Assembly (NCBI GenBank): GCA_963702765.1
Contig: CAVPEB010000041.1
Location: forward strand, 1-50,170
Source: DATMNR01 sp963702765
GTDB lineage: Bacteria; Chloroflexota; Ktedonobacteria; Ktedonobacterales; Ktedonobacteraceae
Direction of reading: 5' to 3'
Length of the DNA: 50,170 nt
Made by a program: the position numbers and the translations under genes
Shown here: in pieces, positions 1-8,755 of the stretch
Numbering within the stretch: position 1 is the stretch's first letter
How the letters are laid out: each line of letters opens with the position of its first letter
The notes under the pieces: model-generated
Told to the model about the DNA's origin: nothing
Databases searched by the model: none
The model's input: the letters and a program-made list of their open reading frames with translations, nothing else

Positions 1-304
1 GCAGATCATCCAGGAGGCTAAACACGGTGACCAGGAGGCAGAGAGCAATCAACAGCAGTAACGACAGGCGGGATCTGCCAGGGGTTCGCGCTTCCTGGCT
101 CGCGGGATGCGGCCACATGATCCAGGTATAACTGACCGCGAAAAAAAGCAGGACTAAGCTGCCCACAGCGAAACGAAGCCAGGTATCTGGTTTGCTCAGC
201 ATAGCAGCCAGTGGAAAGTACAGACAAATCAGCAGCCAGAAGAGCTGGTAGAGCCGCCAGATGGGGACGGTGACACCACTCTCCCTGATCACTTCATCGT
301 TCAT
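1..304 (-). CDS. Membrane protein, N-terminal part (runs off the left edge)
   Basis: Reading leftwards from an ATG at 304-302, an open frame continues without a stop to base 1, so only about 101 residues are visible. They begin MNDEVIRESG and contain three strongly hydrophobic stretches (around residues 18-36, 45-64 and 80-98), with short polar loops between them. This pattern resembles the membrane-sensor N-terminus of many Chloroflexi histidine kinases, but no kinase motif lies inside the window, so the function is inference. The frame has no internal stop and its hydrophobic periodicity is convincing. Confidence 0.6.
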   Translation of the reverse strand, partial: MNDEVIRESGVTVPIWRLYQLFWLLICLYFPLAAMLSKPDTWLRFAVGSLVLLFFAVSYTWIMWPHPASQEARTPGRSRLSLLLLIALCLLVTVFSLLDDL

Positions 305-592
305 CTCGACCCGCTCCTGGCTTGTGTTTCCGTTTGTTTGCCATCGGTGATCGTCCCGTGTTCGCATAATAGAGTTCCTTCTTATCGGTGCCGTATGACG
401 ATGCCGGACATCCGCTTCCATTGTACCACTGCCTTTTTCCAGACCGATCTTTCTCGATCCTGTTTCCCTCGATGACGACGAGGCTGAGAGGTCCATCAAG
501 AGTCAGGAGGCTTCCGGTCGCCATGTGCTTCAGCACTGTCCCTTTCTTTCATCTAGCCTTGGAATGGACCGGGCCGGGTGTTCATAAAGGGT
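305..592. other. Intergenic, no gene recognised
   Basis: This gap separates the left-edge membrane protein from the end of the DoxX-like gene. A possible minus-strand -10 (TATTAT near 364-372) lies upstream of the membrane protein start but has no convincing -35 partner. An 80-codon minus-strand open frame here has no recognisable family and overlaps the next start, so it was not called. Confidence 0.3.
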
Positions 593-1060
593 CTACGCAT
601 GTGCCATCGCAGGGAGTATTACTCCGAGGGTCCGGCTTGGCGGTCGCAGCGCCCACGAAACGAGCGTGAGCATGGCGAAAACGAGGGGCCCGATGAGGTC
701 ACCCAGCCCACCCCCGCACGCCGCCCATGATACAGCCGCCATTACGTAGACAAAGAAGGTGCCGGCATACGCCCATTCCTTGAGCCGAGGAAAACGCGGC
801 ACAAGTAAGGCGAAGGCTCCTAGCAGCCTCCATACTCCGAGAATCGTGAGCAAGTACAGCGGATAACCCAGGTGCGCCAGAACCAGGACGACAGGATCGC
901 CGACGAAGAGCAACTCTCGTCCATGGATCAGGTCTGTCACGCCTCCTACGAACAACTCAAGCGTGACGATGATCGTGGTTGTCCAATAGCCGATCATTTT
1001 CGAAGAGCCAATCACTTTCATATTCTTCGTCATGTCTTCTTGAATATTTCTAGTTGACAT
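593..1060 (-). CDS. DoxX-like family membrane protein
   Basis: A protein of about 155 residues with four predicted membrane helices, matching the small four-helix DoxX/DoxX-like family. These are inner-membrane proteins of poorly defined redox or stress function. The start MSTRN at 1060 is preferred over the upstream MRGRRK because a purine-rich AGAGGAAGAAG precedes it at ribosome-binding distance, whereas the upstream ATG has none. The glycine/alanine-rich last third (AACGGGLGDL) is typical of the family. It lies downstream of, and in the same direction as, two other small membrane-protein genes, with a gap of about 140 bp. Family call moderately sure; role unknown. Confidence 0.65.
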   Translation of the reverse strand: MSTRNIQEDMTKNMKVIGSSKMIGYWTTTIIVTLELFVGGVTDLIHGRELLFVGDPVVLVLAHLGYPLYLLTILGVWRLLGAFALLVPRFPRLKEWAYAGTFFVYVMAAVSWAACGGGLGDLIGPLVFAMLTLVSWALRPPSRTLGVILPAMAHA

Positions 1061-1202
1061 CTTTCTTCTTCCTCTCATTTTTCTTCGTTTCTTGTGACTA
1101 AAGTGACTAAAGCGATGATTTCTGGAAATCGTGCTACAAAGCAGGTTGTACGAGAAAAACTGGATGGGTCAGCACTTCGCGCTCAAATTTCTCAACTGAA
1201 AC

Positions 1203-1433
1203 TCAGAGCCGCAGCGCTTGAGATGAAGATTCGGGCTTCGCCTCGCCGCGCTTCAGTGTCCGGTAACGTGCGCCAAGTGCGCCTGTCAGCACGATAGCAC
1301 CGATGCCGACCAGCGTGTGCAGCGTCTGGATCAGCCAGTGCAGATTCCCGACGAGCAGGTTGGAGTGCGACACGCCAAAGATCAGCACAATGATGACTAT
1401 ACACCTCCTCTTCATCCTGGTGAACTTCTTCAC
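1203..1433 (-). CDS. Small two-helix membrane protein, unknown function
   Basis: A 76-residue protein with a basic N-terminus (MKKFTRMKRR), a hydrophobic helix (CIVIIVLIFGV), a second hydrophobic segment (TLVGIGAIVLTGALGA) and a polar tail. Its ATG overlaps the TGA stop of the upstream gene in an ATGA arrangement (1430-1433), so it is probably translationally coupled to it. No family recognised. Confidence 0.5.
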   Translation of the reverse strand: MKKFTRMKRRCIVIIVLIFGVSHSNLLVGNLHWLIQTLHTLVGIGAIVLTGALGARYRTLKRGEAKPESSSQALRL

Positions 1434-1900
1434 AAAGTATCCGCGGCCAGGGACCGCGAACGCTCAACGGCGAGTGTCGTCAGCATGCTGACCGCGATGA
1501 GTGCTGAGACCATGTGCATGACGATCATCGTCCAGAAGATGTGCAAGTTCATGCCCACCACAGGAAGCCACAAACCAGCCAGCAGCAGGAAGGGATTCAG
1601 AAACGAGACCAGCAAGGCCGCACCTGCCACAATCCAAAAGTTTCGAACCAGCTGGATGCTGAAACGACCGACCAGCACGAAGGCGAGCAGGGTTAACAGC
1701 AAGAAACTGACGGTACTGCTGATGACAACAGGTATTTGCAAGTACAAGAAGCTCGCAGCCACACCGAAGAAGCTGATCGCGAGTGTACGCACCACGAGAT
1801 TCAGCAGCACTACCACAACGATCGTGAGCGGCCCAACCCACATGAGCTTACGGGTCGCAACCCGTTCCCGAGGGGTGAGACGTGTAGAAGTGGATACCAT
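1430..1900 (-). CDS. Four-helix membrane protein, DUF6069-like
   Basis: 156 residues. A basic cytoplasmic N-terminus (TRLTPRERVATRK) is followed by four hydrophobic helices at about residues 20-45, 55-80, 90-112 and 122-145. The layout resembles the DUF6069 group of small integral membrane proteins, a call made from memory of the family pattern. A GAAAGG purine stretch lies just before the ATG. The stop overlaps the start of the following small membrane protein by 4 bp, so the two form an operon. No function can be given. Confidence 0.55.
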   Translation of the reverse strand: MVSTSTRLTPRERVATRKLMWVGPLTIVVVVLLNLVVRTLAISFFGVAASFLYLQIPVVISSTVSFLLLTLLAFVLVGRFSIQLVRNFWIVAGAALLVSFLNPFLLLAGLWLPVVGMNLHIFWTMIVMHMVSALIAVSMLTTLAVERSRSLAADTL

Positions 1901-2199
1901 GACCTTTCTCCTTTCACTACATGTTCTCTACTCTGCTCCTACACGGGAGTGTACCCGCATCTGGACAGAAGGGGAAGTGAAATTCCTCCAGATTTACCCA
2001 TGACAAAGATCACGGGTCCTGGGAGAAGGCTGGTCGCGCCATGAACGCACAATCGTTGGGGCGTGAGGCATCGAGAGCTACGCCTGCAATACCCGGTGTT
2101 CAGCGGAGAACAGCGACGAGAGGCCAGTTTTCCGACCTTTCGCTCAGACGCAGCTCTTCCCCAAAAAGAAGCATGCAACGTCGGAAATGCCTCCAAGCT

Positions 2200-2490
2200 C
2201 AAGCTGACTCGCTGATCGTTGAACGTCTCAGCGAAAGAGGTGCGTAAGTCCTCGAAGACATACGTCGTGGATCGTTCATACATCTGAAGCAGATGCATGC
2301 CTAGCAGCTCCCGGAACACGAGCGGGAAAGGAACGACGCGATCTTTGTCGCCCTTGCCCCGGTTGATCCTTTTCTGACACCGCTCCAAATCTACATCGCA
2401 GAGACGCATATTGACCAACTCACTGATGCGCACTCCGGTATAAAACAGCATTTTGATGAGCACCATATCCGCGAACTTGCGGGCTTTCCA
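2200..2490 (-). pseudogene. Tyrosine recombinase/integrase, central fragment
   Basis: The frame reads KMLFYTGVRISELVNMR followed by RGKGDKDRVVPFP. This is the box containing the first catalytic Arg (GVRISEL) and the beta-hairpin Lys region of tyrosine recombinases. Upstream the frame meets a stop before any N-terminal core-binding domain. Downstream the sequence loses similarity and the HxxR and Tyr boxes are absent. It is therefore a broken remnant, not an active integrase. Confidence 0.7.
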
Positions 2491-2865
2491 AGAAGAAATA
2501 GGTAAAATGGGTGAAGTTCACGTTCTCAACAAGGATTCGGAACTGAGGATAGGAGTGAAGGGATGCCCGTAATGCCCGCTACTTTGCCCCCGGTGTCAGC
2601 TTGCATAGGATAGGGCCTTTTATAAGTGATACAAGTGATACAACTGTTACAAATTCAGGTGACAAATCCTCGACTTAGGTGATTCTACCCACAGGTGGAA
2701 TTTGGTCATATACCTGTGCCAGGAGATGAGTAATCAAAATGGGTCATTCAACAGATGTACAGATAAGTGCATAAGGATAGACTTTGAGCAAGAAGTTCAC
2801 AATAGTGAACGATAGAGCATACAAGCAAAAACACTAGACCAAACACGGGGGATACAAAAAGGGGT
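2491..2865. other. Intergenic, AT-rich
   Basis: No coding signal recognised. A short direct repeat (GTGATACAA twice, near 2628-2642) sits in an AT-rich stretch upstream of the sigma-factor gene and may belong to its control region, but no clear promoter was identified. Confidence 0.3.
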
Positions 2866-2871
2866 ATGAGC

Positions 2872-3645
2872 ATGAAACAGGAATCATTCAACACGTCTAA
2901 TGTGGTGGAAGAACAACATATGTCATTAAAAGGCACTCCTATTGAGCCTGAATCATATGTTTCTCTTAGCAAAGAAACCACATATCACGCGTTGAGTATT
3001 GAAACACTTGCAGCACAGTGCTTGAAAGAAATCGATAGCTATCGCAGAGGTGAGCCCTCGAATGACGAATATGGTCTTGAATTGCTTAGGCGTGCGATTG
3101 TGCAAGAGGACGAGGAAGCCTGGATAGGGGTGCAACACTGTTTCAGTGGGCTGGTTCGTGGGTGGCTGCATCGGCATCCAAAAAGAGATATTGCCTGCCG
3201 CCTTGAGAGTGAAGAAAATTATGTCGCTCAAACCTTTGAGCGGTTTTGGCAGGCAACCTCATTGACCAGGCACATCGAATTCATTACGCTTGCTGCTGCA
3301 ATGCAGTACTTACGTGCAAGTCTGAATGGAGTAATTCTGGATACGCTGCGAACATATGCACGCCCAGGAGAGGTCATGTTACCTGAGATAGGTGAAGCAA
3401 GAGAACTACAGGCGGCAGACACTACCGATAGTAGTGAAGTGTGGGAGGCTCTTCAGACGATGTTCTCCGATGAGCGTGAGAAAAGACTGGCGTATCTGAT
3501 CTTCCACTGTGGGCTTAAGCCTCGCGAGATTATCCATTTTCTTCCACAGGAATGGAGCGATGTGCATGAAATCTACCGCCTTAGACGCAATATCATGGCA
3601 CGATTACTGTATAATGCAGATCAACTGCGCTGGCGCCTATTGTAG
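2872..3645 (+). CDS. RNA polymerase sigma factor, sigma-70-like
   Basis: About 257 residues. The segment DEEAWIGVQHCFSGLVRGWL, followed by HRHP and later YVAQTFERFWQA, matches sigma region 2, which binds core polymerase and the -10 element. The C-terminal part (KRLAYLIFHCGLKPREI and the following helix) fits a region-4-like helix-turn-helix. Such short, ECF-like factors are abundant in Ktedonobacteria. The ATG at 2872 is preferred because AAGGGG lies 7 bases upstream; the ATG at 2866 is too close to it. No anti-sigma gene is adjacent, and the receptor-like kinase gene follows after a hairpin-rich spacer. The promoter specificity is unknown. Confidence 0.65.
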   Translation: MKQESFNTSNVVEEQHMSLKGTPIEPESYVSLSKETTYHALSIETLAAQCLKEIDSYRRGEPSNDEYGLELLRRAIVQEDEEAWIGVQHCFSGLVRGWLHRHPKRDIACRLESEENYVAQTFERFWQATSLTRHIEFITLAAAMQYLRASLNGVILDTLRTYARPGEVMLPEIGEARELQAADTTDSSEVWEALQTMFSDEREKRLAYLIFHCGLKPREIIHFLPQEWSDVHEIYRLRRNIMARLLYNADQLRWRLL

Positions 3646-3688
3646 GATCTTAGAATCATACGCAAACATCCACTCATAATCAGGGGTG

Positions 3689-3764
3689 CAGGGGACAGAG
3701 TCCCCTGACGGGGCGCGGGGTGTCCCCGCTCAGACTCTCCTCTAAAAGCAGGCCGCAGGCCTGC
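3689..3764. repeat. Three consecutive 3-nt-loop hairpins
   Basis: Three perfect hairpins follow each other: CAGGGGAC-AGA-GTCCCCTG (3689-3707), GCGGGG-TGT-CCCCGC (3715-3729) and GCAGGCC-GCA-GGCCTGC (3748-3764). Stems are 8, 6 and 7 bp and every loop is 3 nt. They lie between the sigma gene and the kinase gene. They could act as a termination or RNA-stability block or be an intergenic repeat family. No U-tract follows. Confidence 0.75.
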
Positions 3765-3904
3765 AAGAAAATTCATGAGTGAATCTCAATCAAACACGCT
3801 TGACGTATCTAATTTCCATCTATACAATACACTCATACTTACCTGAACAATCGATCAACTTTCACTTCATTCGATGCCTCATATTGGACGTCAGGAGGCC
3901 GAGG

Positions 3905-6742
3905 GTGGCAGACCGCCTTGGACAGCAATTTGGCAATTACCGATTGGTCAGCCTGTTGGGACAGGGTGGCTATGCTGAGGTCTACCTTGGGCAGCACATA
4001 CGGCTGGATCTGCAAGCAGCCATTAAGGTGCTGCATACGCACTTGACAGATAGCGAGGCTGAACATTTCCAGCAAGAAGCCCAGACGATTGCCAGATTGG
4101 CTCACCCCTCGATAATACGCGTCTTCGATTTTGATGTACAGGATGGCACACCTTTTTTAGTCATGGATTATGCCCCTAACGGCTCCTTACGACAGCGTTA
4201 TCCCAGGGGTAGCCTGGTGCCCATTCCTCAGATCATTTCCTTTGTGAAGCAGATGTCAGCAGCCTTGCAGTACGCGCATGACAAGAAGTTTATCCATCGT
4301 GATGTCAAACCAGAGAATATGCTGATCGGACAACACCAGGAAGTGCTGCTTTCTGATTTTGGTATTGCCACGATCTCCCAAAGCACCTCCTCGCTCAATG
4401 TTGGTGCCGAGGGCACGTCCGGTACCCTTGCCTACATGGCTCCCGAGCAGATTGAGGGACACCCACGGCCGGCGAGCGATCAGTATGCGCTGGGGGTAGT
4501 GGTCTACGAGTGGCTGTGTGGCGAGCGTCCCTTTGAGGGATCGGCGAGCGAAGTCATGGCTCAACACTTGAGCATGTCACCCCCATCGCTGCGCGAGCGT
4601 ATGCCGGAAATCCCACCCGAGGTCGAGCAGGTCGTGTTTCAAGCATTAGCTAAAGACCTCAAAGCGCGCTTTGCCTCGGTGGCAGCTTTTAGTGCAGCGT
4701 TGGAGCAGGTCAGCCAACGAGCACTCTCCCCTACTGCGCAGATTGCCAGCGAACAACCTGCTGCAGGGTCGGCTGCCGCAACTAGTTACGAGACGGTGTC
4801 TGTTGCGCCAGATCAATCCGTCCTCCCAACGGAGACGACTCCATCTGCAGATCTGCCAGTGGGGGCACTCGAGCCGACGGTGTATCCAGGCTCCTCTGTG
4901 CTACGCGGTCTCGACACACCCCAGAAGAGAGCTACGTCCAAGACGCCGCAGCAGGGTCAAGTGGTGGGGCCAACGGCTGCGGTCGTGTCGCCTCTCCTGG
5001 AGCCAACGATGCCAGTCCAACGGAAGGCGAGACGAGTTTCTCGTTCCACAGCAGGGCTTCTCATTGGATTGGCGGTGCTGGTCGTCACGGGAGGTATCGT
5101 GGGCAGCCTCAGTATGCTTGCTCATTTTGGGATGATAGGTGCACGCAACAATGCTCTCACGCCGGTGCGCGGCGGGACCTGGACTGAAGAGTCCTGGTTC
5201 GACCCCGCCGGGTCGGTCATACCCGATAACGGAATCTCAGGTTGGCTCGGTGCAGCGCTCTACCTGCCACTCTTCTACGCAGATGGGCAGGGTCTGCTTC
5301 ACCCCGACGCAGTACGCGAAATCCCCACGGTGCAGAATGGTGACATCAGCGCTGATGCCACCACCTGGACTTTCCATTTGCGGCCGCACCTGGTGTGGTC
5401 GGACGGTCAACCCTACGATGCGCGCGACGTGGACTTCACCTGGAAGCTAGTGCTCAATCCCAAGTTCGGGGCCAACACGACCCAGGGCTTCGACTTGATA
5501 AGCTCGGCAGACGTCTCGGCGGACTACCTCACGATCACATTTCACCTCAAGCACGCATATGCTCCTTTCCTCTCGCTCTGGGTGGATGGCGCACAGGCCC
5601 CACTGCCCGCGCACCAGTTCAGCAAGATGGTGCCTGAGGAGATCATGAAGTCATCTGAGAACCTGAACCACCTGGTCACGAGTGGCCCCTTTCTGCTGAG
5701 TGAGCTCGTTCCAGGGGATCACGTCACGCTGGTGCGCAACCCCCGCTACTACCGCGCCAAAGAGGGGCTACCCTACCTGGACAAGCTCATCTTTCGCATT
5801 GTCGAGCAGGGCTCCATCCTGCATGATCTGCAGGCGGGAACCACCACTTCGGCCTTGTTCCTGGATACGAGCCAGGTGCCCGCGCTGGAGCGGCTGGCCA
5901 ACTATTCGATTGTCACTTCTGCCACCAGTGCCAACTTCGAGGGGATGTACTTCAACTTCCACAACACGATCCTGGCCAGCCACCTGGAAGTGCGTCAGGC
6001 GATGGCGATGGCTATCGATCACCAGACCTTGATCCAGGCACGCCATGGGATCGCCACACCGCTCTGCACCGACCATGGCTCGTTCTACCACCCAGGTTAT
6101 GAGGTTGCTGCACCCTGTCCCGTGTTTGATCCGGCGGCCGCCAATAAACTGCTGGATGACAATGGCTGGGTCAAAGGTACCGATGGAGTGCGCACCAGGG
6201 ATGGACAGCGCCTGGAGTTCGAGTACTCGGCAAATGTGACTAGCCAGTCATGGCGTATCGATACCGAAGCGATCGTCCAGCGCGACTTACGAGCGATCGG
6301 CATCAAACTCGATATCCAAAACTATCCACATGATACATTCTTTGGCTCCCTCCTGTCTGGAGGGAAGGCATCCCCGCCCACAGGTGCGGTGGCAGGCCGG
6401 TATGACATCGGCGAGTGGCAGAACAACTTTGACTTTGACCCCGACGATTCCTCGTTACTGGCGTGCGATCAGTTCCCGCCCAATGGAGGCAACTGGGACT
6501 TCTACTGCAACCCGGCCCTGGATGCCCTCTACAAACAGGAGCTAGTGACAGCCGATCCGGAACTGCGCCAGCAGCTCTTCAATCAGATCCACGAGATCTA
6601 CCTGACGCAGTTGCCTTTCATCATGTTCTACAGCCCGCTAGACCTTACGATTGTGCGCAAGGGGACGCACAACTACCTGCCCAGCCCCATTGATGCCAGC
6701 ATCATCATGTCGCAGTGGTGGTGCGATAATGGGAAGTGTTAG
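3905..6742 (+). CDS. Receptor-like Ser/Thr protein kinase fused to an extracellular oligopeptide-binding domain
   Basis: From the GTG at 3905 (AGGAGG at 3893-3898, 6-base spacer) the protein has 945 residues; the frame stays open further upstream without a comparable site. Residues 12-270 form a Hanks-type kinase with Gly loop GQGGYAEVYLG, Lys41, Glu58, HRD 131-133 and DFG 151-153, so it should be active. A Pro/Thr/Ser-rich linker leads to one membrane helix near 383-405. Residues from about 422 to the end match the SBP_bac_5 family (DppA/OppA-like), for example TFHLRPHLVWSDG and YDARDVDFTWK. The expected topology is cytoplasmic kinase and outside ligand-binding domain, suggesting peptide- or nickel-type ligand sensing through phosphorylation. 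The ligand and the substrates are unknown. No transporter permease genes are adjacent, which argues for sensing rather than uptake. Confidence 0.88.
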   Translation: MADRLGQQFGNYRLVSLLGQGGYAEVYLGQHIRLDLQAAIKVLHTHLTDSEAEHFQQEAQTIARLAHPSIIRVFDFDVQDGTPFLVMDYAPNGSLRQRYPRGSLVPIPQIISFVKQMSAALQYAHDKKFIHRDVKPENMLIGQHQEVLLSDFGIATISQSTSSLNVGAEGTSGTLAYMAPEQIEGHPRPASDQYALGVVVYEWLCGERPFEGSASEVMAQHLSMSPPSLRERMPEIPPEVEQVVFQALAKDLKARFASVAAFSAALEQVSQRALSPTAQIASEQPAAGSAAATSYETVSVAPDQSVLPTETTPSADLPVGALEPTVYPGSSVLRGLDTPQKRATSKTPQQGQVVGPTAAVVSPLLEPTMPVQRKARRVSRSTAGLLIGLAVLVVTGGIVGSLSMLAHFGMIGARNNALTPVRGGTWTEESWFDPAGSVIPDNGISGWLGAALYLPLFYADGQGLLHPDAVREIPTVQNGDISADATTWTFHLRPHLVWSDGQPYDARDVDFTWKLVLNPKFGANTTQGFDLISSADVSADYLTITFHLKHAYAPFLSLWVDGAQAPLPAHQFSKMVPEEIMKSSENLNHLVTSGPFLLSELVPGDHVTLVRNPRYYRAKEGLPYLDKLIFRIVEQGSILHDLQAGTTTSALFLDTSQVPALERLANYSIVTSATSANFEGMYFNFHNTILASHLEVRQAMAMAIDHQTLIQARHGIATPLCTDHGSFYHPGYEVAAPCPVFDPAAANKLLDDNGWVKGTDGVRTRDGQRLEFEYSANVTSQSWRIDTEAIVQRDLRAIGIKLDIQNYPHDTFFGSLLSGGKASPPTGAVAGRYDIGEWQNNFDFDPDDSSLLACDQFPPNGGNWDFYCNPALDALYKQELVTADPELRQQLFNQIHEIYLTQLPFIMFYSPLDLTIVRKGTHNYLPSPIDASIIMSQWWCDNGKC

Positions 6743-6825
6743 GGGAGGATAACATGTACATTGTCGAATTACTAACATCCAATCCGTCGTTACAATAGAA
6801 GAAGCTTCAAGAAAGGTAAAACATA

Positions 6826-7182
6826 ATGCGTTACTTGCTATTGATCTATCAAGATGATGTTGCCCGTTCGCAATGGAGCGAGGAAGAATTGGAGGCTGAG
6901 TTCCGTGACTATTTCGCTTTTGGCGCTGAGACTGAGAAACTGGGAATAAAGGACGGCAATGCGCTCATGCCTACGAATACCGCGACAACCGTGCGCGTTC
7001 GCAATGGCAAAATTATGACCATTGATGGCCCATTCGCCGAGACGAAGGAGCAACTTGGCGGCTATTACATGCTTGATTGCAATGATCTGGACGAGGCTAT
7101 CCATATTGCATCCAAGATTCCTGGCGCTAAGCATGGCTCTATCGAGATCCGACCAATAATGGAATTCGAGCAAATGCAATAA
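6826..7182 (+). CDS. YciI-related (DGPF domain) protein
   Basis: 118 residues beginning MRYLLLIYQDD and containing TIDGPFAETKEQLGGYY, the DGPF signature of this YCII-related family, plus the usual C-terminal IEIRPIMEF. It is a small alpha/beta dimeric fold of uncertain biochemistry. AAAGG precedes the ATG. The gene ends 4 bases before an ECF sigma factor gene of the type that is regularly paired with DGPF proteins, so the two are probably cotranscribed and functionally linked. Confidence 0.9.
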   Translation: MRYLLLIYQDDVARSQWSEEELEAEFRDYFAFGAETEKLGIKDGNALMPTNTATTVRVRNGKIMTIDGPFAETKEQLGGYYMLDCNDLDEAIHIASKIPGAKHGSIEIRPIMEFEQMQ

Positions 7183-7186
7183 GCAG

Positions 7187-8467
7187 ATGGATACAATACA
7201 GCAGGTTGTATCTGAAACGTTTTCACGTGAAGCAGACCGCATTCTCGCTGCTTTGATTGGCACTGTGCGAGATTTCGAGCTGGCTGAGGATGCTCTGCAA
7301 GATGCGCTGCTCGTGGCGCTCGAGCGCTGGTCTATCGATGGAATTCCCCTTAATCCGAGTGCGTGGATTACCACCACGGCCCGGCACAAGGCTATCGATC
7401 GCTTGCGCCGTGAAAACACGCTTGCGCGCAAACAGGTGGTATTACAAGCGCTACTTGAGCATGAGGAGCAGACAGGAGAAGTGGATATGGAAGAGACTTC
7501 TATCCCCGACGAACGGCTCAAGCTCATGTTCACCTGCTGTCACCCTGCCCTTGCATTAGAAGCCCAGGTCGCCCTCACATTACATACGCTGGGAGGTCTC
7601 TCAACTGCTGAGATTGCCAGCGCCTTTCTTGTGCCTCTCCCAACTATGGCACAGCGCCTGGTGCGGGCTAAAAGGAAGATTCGCGACGCTGGAATTCCGT
7701 ATCGCGTGCCAGAAGCACATGTTTTAGGTGAGCGCGTTGATGCTGTTCTGTGCGTTCTGTACCTCATATTTAATGAGGGATATATGGCCATGACTGGTAA
7801 TGCATTAATTCGTCGAGAACTATGCGACGAATCAATTCGGCTGGCTCGTCTTCTGGCAGTGCTGCTGAACCAGGAAGCATTGGATGGTGAAGTTCCTGAA
7901 GCATTAGGCCTCCTTGCATTAGTCCTGCTGCATGATTCCCGCCGTGAAGCGCGTGTGGGAACGGATGGAGAACTTGTTCTACTTGAAGACCAGGATCGCT
8001 CACTCTGGAACAGGAGCAAGATTGATGAAGGGCTTAGCATCCTGGATCGGGCTCTCCAGATGAGACAACCAGGGCCTTACCAGGTTCAAGCTGCAATCAG
8101 TGCGCTGCACGCCCAGGCAAAACATCCCGAGGATACAGATTGGCCACAAATTGCAGCATTATATGATGCACTTATGAGGATGACTCCTTCACCAATCATC
8201 GAACTTAATCGTGCTGTAGCTATTGCCATGGCAGATGGCCCCTTGAAAGGCCTTGCATTGCTTGATCAAACAGATATGACCCAGGAGTTAAGCGACTATT
8301 ACCTGTATCACGCAGCACGCGCAGATTTATTGCGGCGAGCAGGAAGCATGCGCAAAGCGCAGGATGCTTACACTCAGGCGCTAAAGTTGTGCCTGAATGA
8401 GAAAGAACAAGCGTTTCTGAATCGCCGTTTGATGGAAGTCACGCAATCCCTAGAGTTGGATGATTGA
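7187..8467 (+). CDS. ECF sigma factor with C-terminal TPR-like extension (ECF42 type)
   Basis: 426 residues. The N-terminal third has sigma region 2 (DFELAEDALQDALLVALERW, WITTTARHKAIDRLRR) and region 4 (GGLSTAEIASAF, VPLPTMAQRLVRAKRKIR). A long helical C-terminal extension follows, with YLIFNEGYMA, the ALYDALMRMTPSPIIELNRA box and TPR-like helices. This architecture and the DGPF-domain gene directly upstream are the hallmarks of group ECF42, in which the extension rather than a separate anti-sigma factor is thought to control activity. Here too no anti-sigma gene is present. Its target promoters cannot be read from the window, and the signal is unknown. Confidence 0.9.
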   Translation: MDTIQQVVSETFSREADRILAALIGTVRDFELAEDALQDALLVALERWSIDGIPLNPSAWITTTARHKAIDRLRRENTLARKQVVLQALLEHEEQTGEVDMEETSIPDERLKLMFTCCHPALALEAQVALTLHTLGGLSTAEIASAFLVPLPTMAQRLVRAKRKIRDAGIPYRVPEAHVLGERVDAVLCVLYLIFNEGYMAMTGNALIRRELCDESIRLARLLAVLLNQEALDGEVPEALGLLALVLLHDSRREARVGTDGELVLLEDQDRSLWNRSKIDEGLSILDRALQMRQPGPYQVQAAISALHAQAKHPEDTDWPQIAALYDALMRMTPSPIIELNRAVAIAMADGPLKGLALLDQTDMTQELSDYYLYHAARADLLRRAGSMRKAQDAYTQALKLCLNEKEQAFLNRRLMEVTQSLELDD

Positions 8468-8490
8468 TATGCGAGTTCCCAACTTGGCAT

Positions 8491-8562
8491 TGTCATTCTG
8501 AGCTCGAGCGAAGAATCTCACTCGCTGGGTTACGAGATCCTTCGTTGCGACTCAGGATGACA
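8491..8562. repeat. Palindromic intergenic repeat, complete copy 1
   Basis: The left arm begins TGTCATTCTGAGC and continues through GAGCGAAGAATCTC. The right arm GAGATCCTTCGTTGCGACT then CAGGATGACA is its imperfect reverse complement, so the 72-bp unit can fold into a long hairpin. It starts 24 bp after the sigma-factor stop codon. Confidence 0.85.
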
Positions 8563-8591
8563 AGGCAGGCACGAACGACGCTCCACTCGAT

Positions 8592-8739
8592 TGTCATTCT
8601 GAGCGTCGAGCGAAGAATTTCGTCCCTGGTCGCATACGACATCCCTCGATTGTCATTCTGAGCGTCGAGCGAAGAATATCATGCGTTGGGTCGCGTACGA
8701 TGTTTCCCAATGCCATCCTGAGCCGAGCGAAGAATCTCG
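8592..8739. repeat. Three tandem half-copies of the palindromic repeat
   Basis: Left arms only, at 8592-8620, 8651-8680 and 8711-8739, spaced about 59-60 bp apart. Each has TGTCATTCTGAGC (TGCCATCCTGAGC in the third) followed by GAGCGAAGAAT. The regular spacing and the loss of right arms point to local duplication and decay. They lie immediately downstream of the GIY-YIG gene's stop. Confidence 0.8.
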
Positions 8740-8755
8740 TCCTCATCTCCCTTAG

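Noticed and set aside
294..536. 80-codon minus-strand open frame
   Set aside because: No family likeness, overlaps the start of the left-edge membrane gene and contains its probable promoter region.
1317..2003. 228-codon plus-strand frame opposite the small membrane proteins
   Set aside because: Antisense shadow: composition is not protein-like and the minus-strand frames have clear membrane helices and an ATGA overlap.
3779..3904. Upstream extension of the kinase-SBP gene
   Set aside because: The extra 42 residues are not conserved-looking, whereas AGGAGG stands 6 bases before the GTG at 3905.
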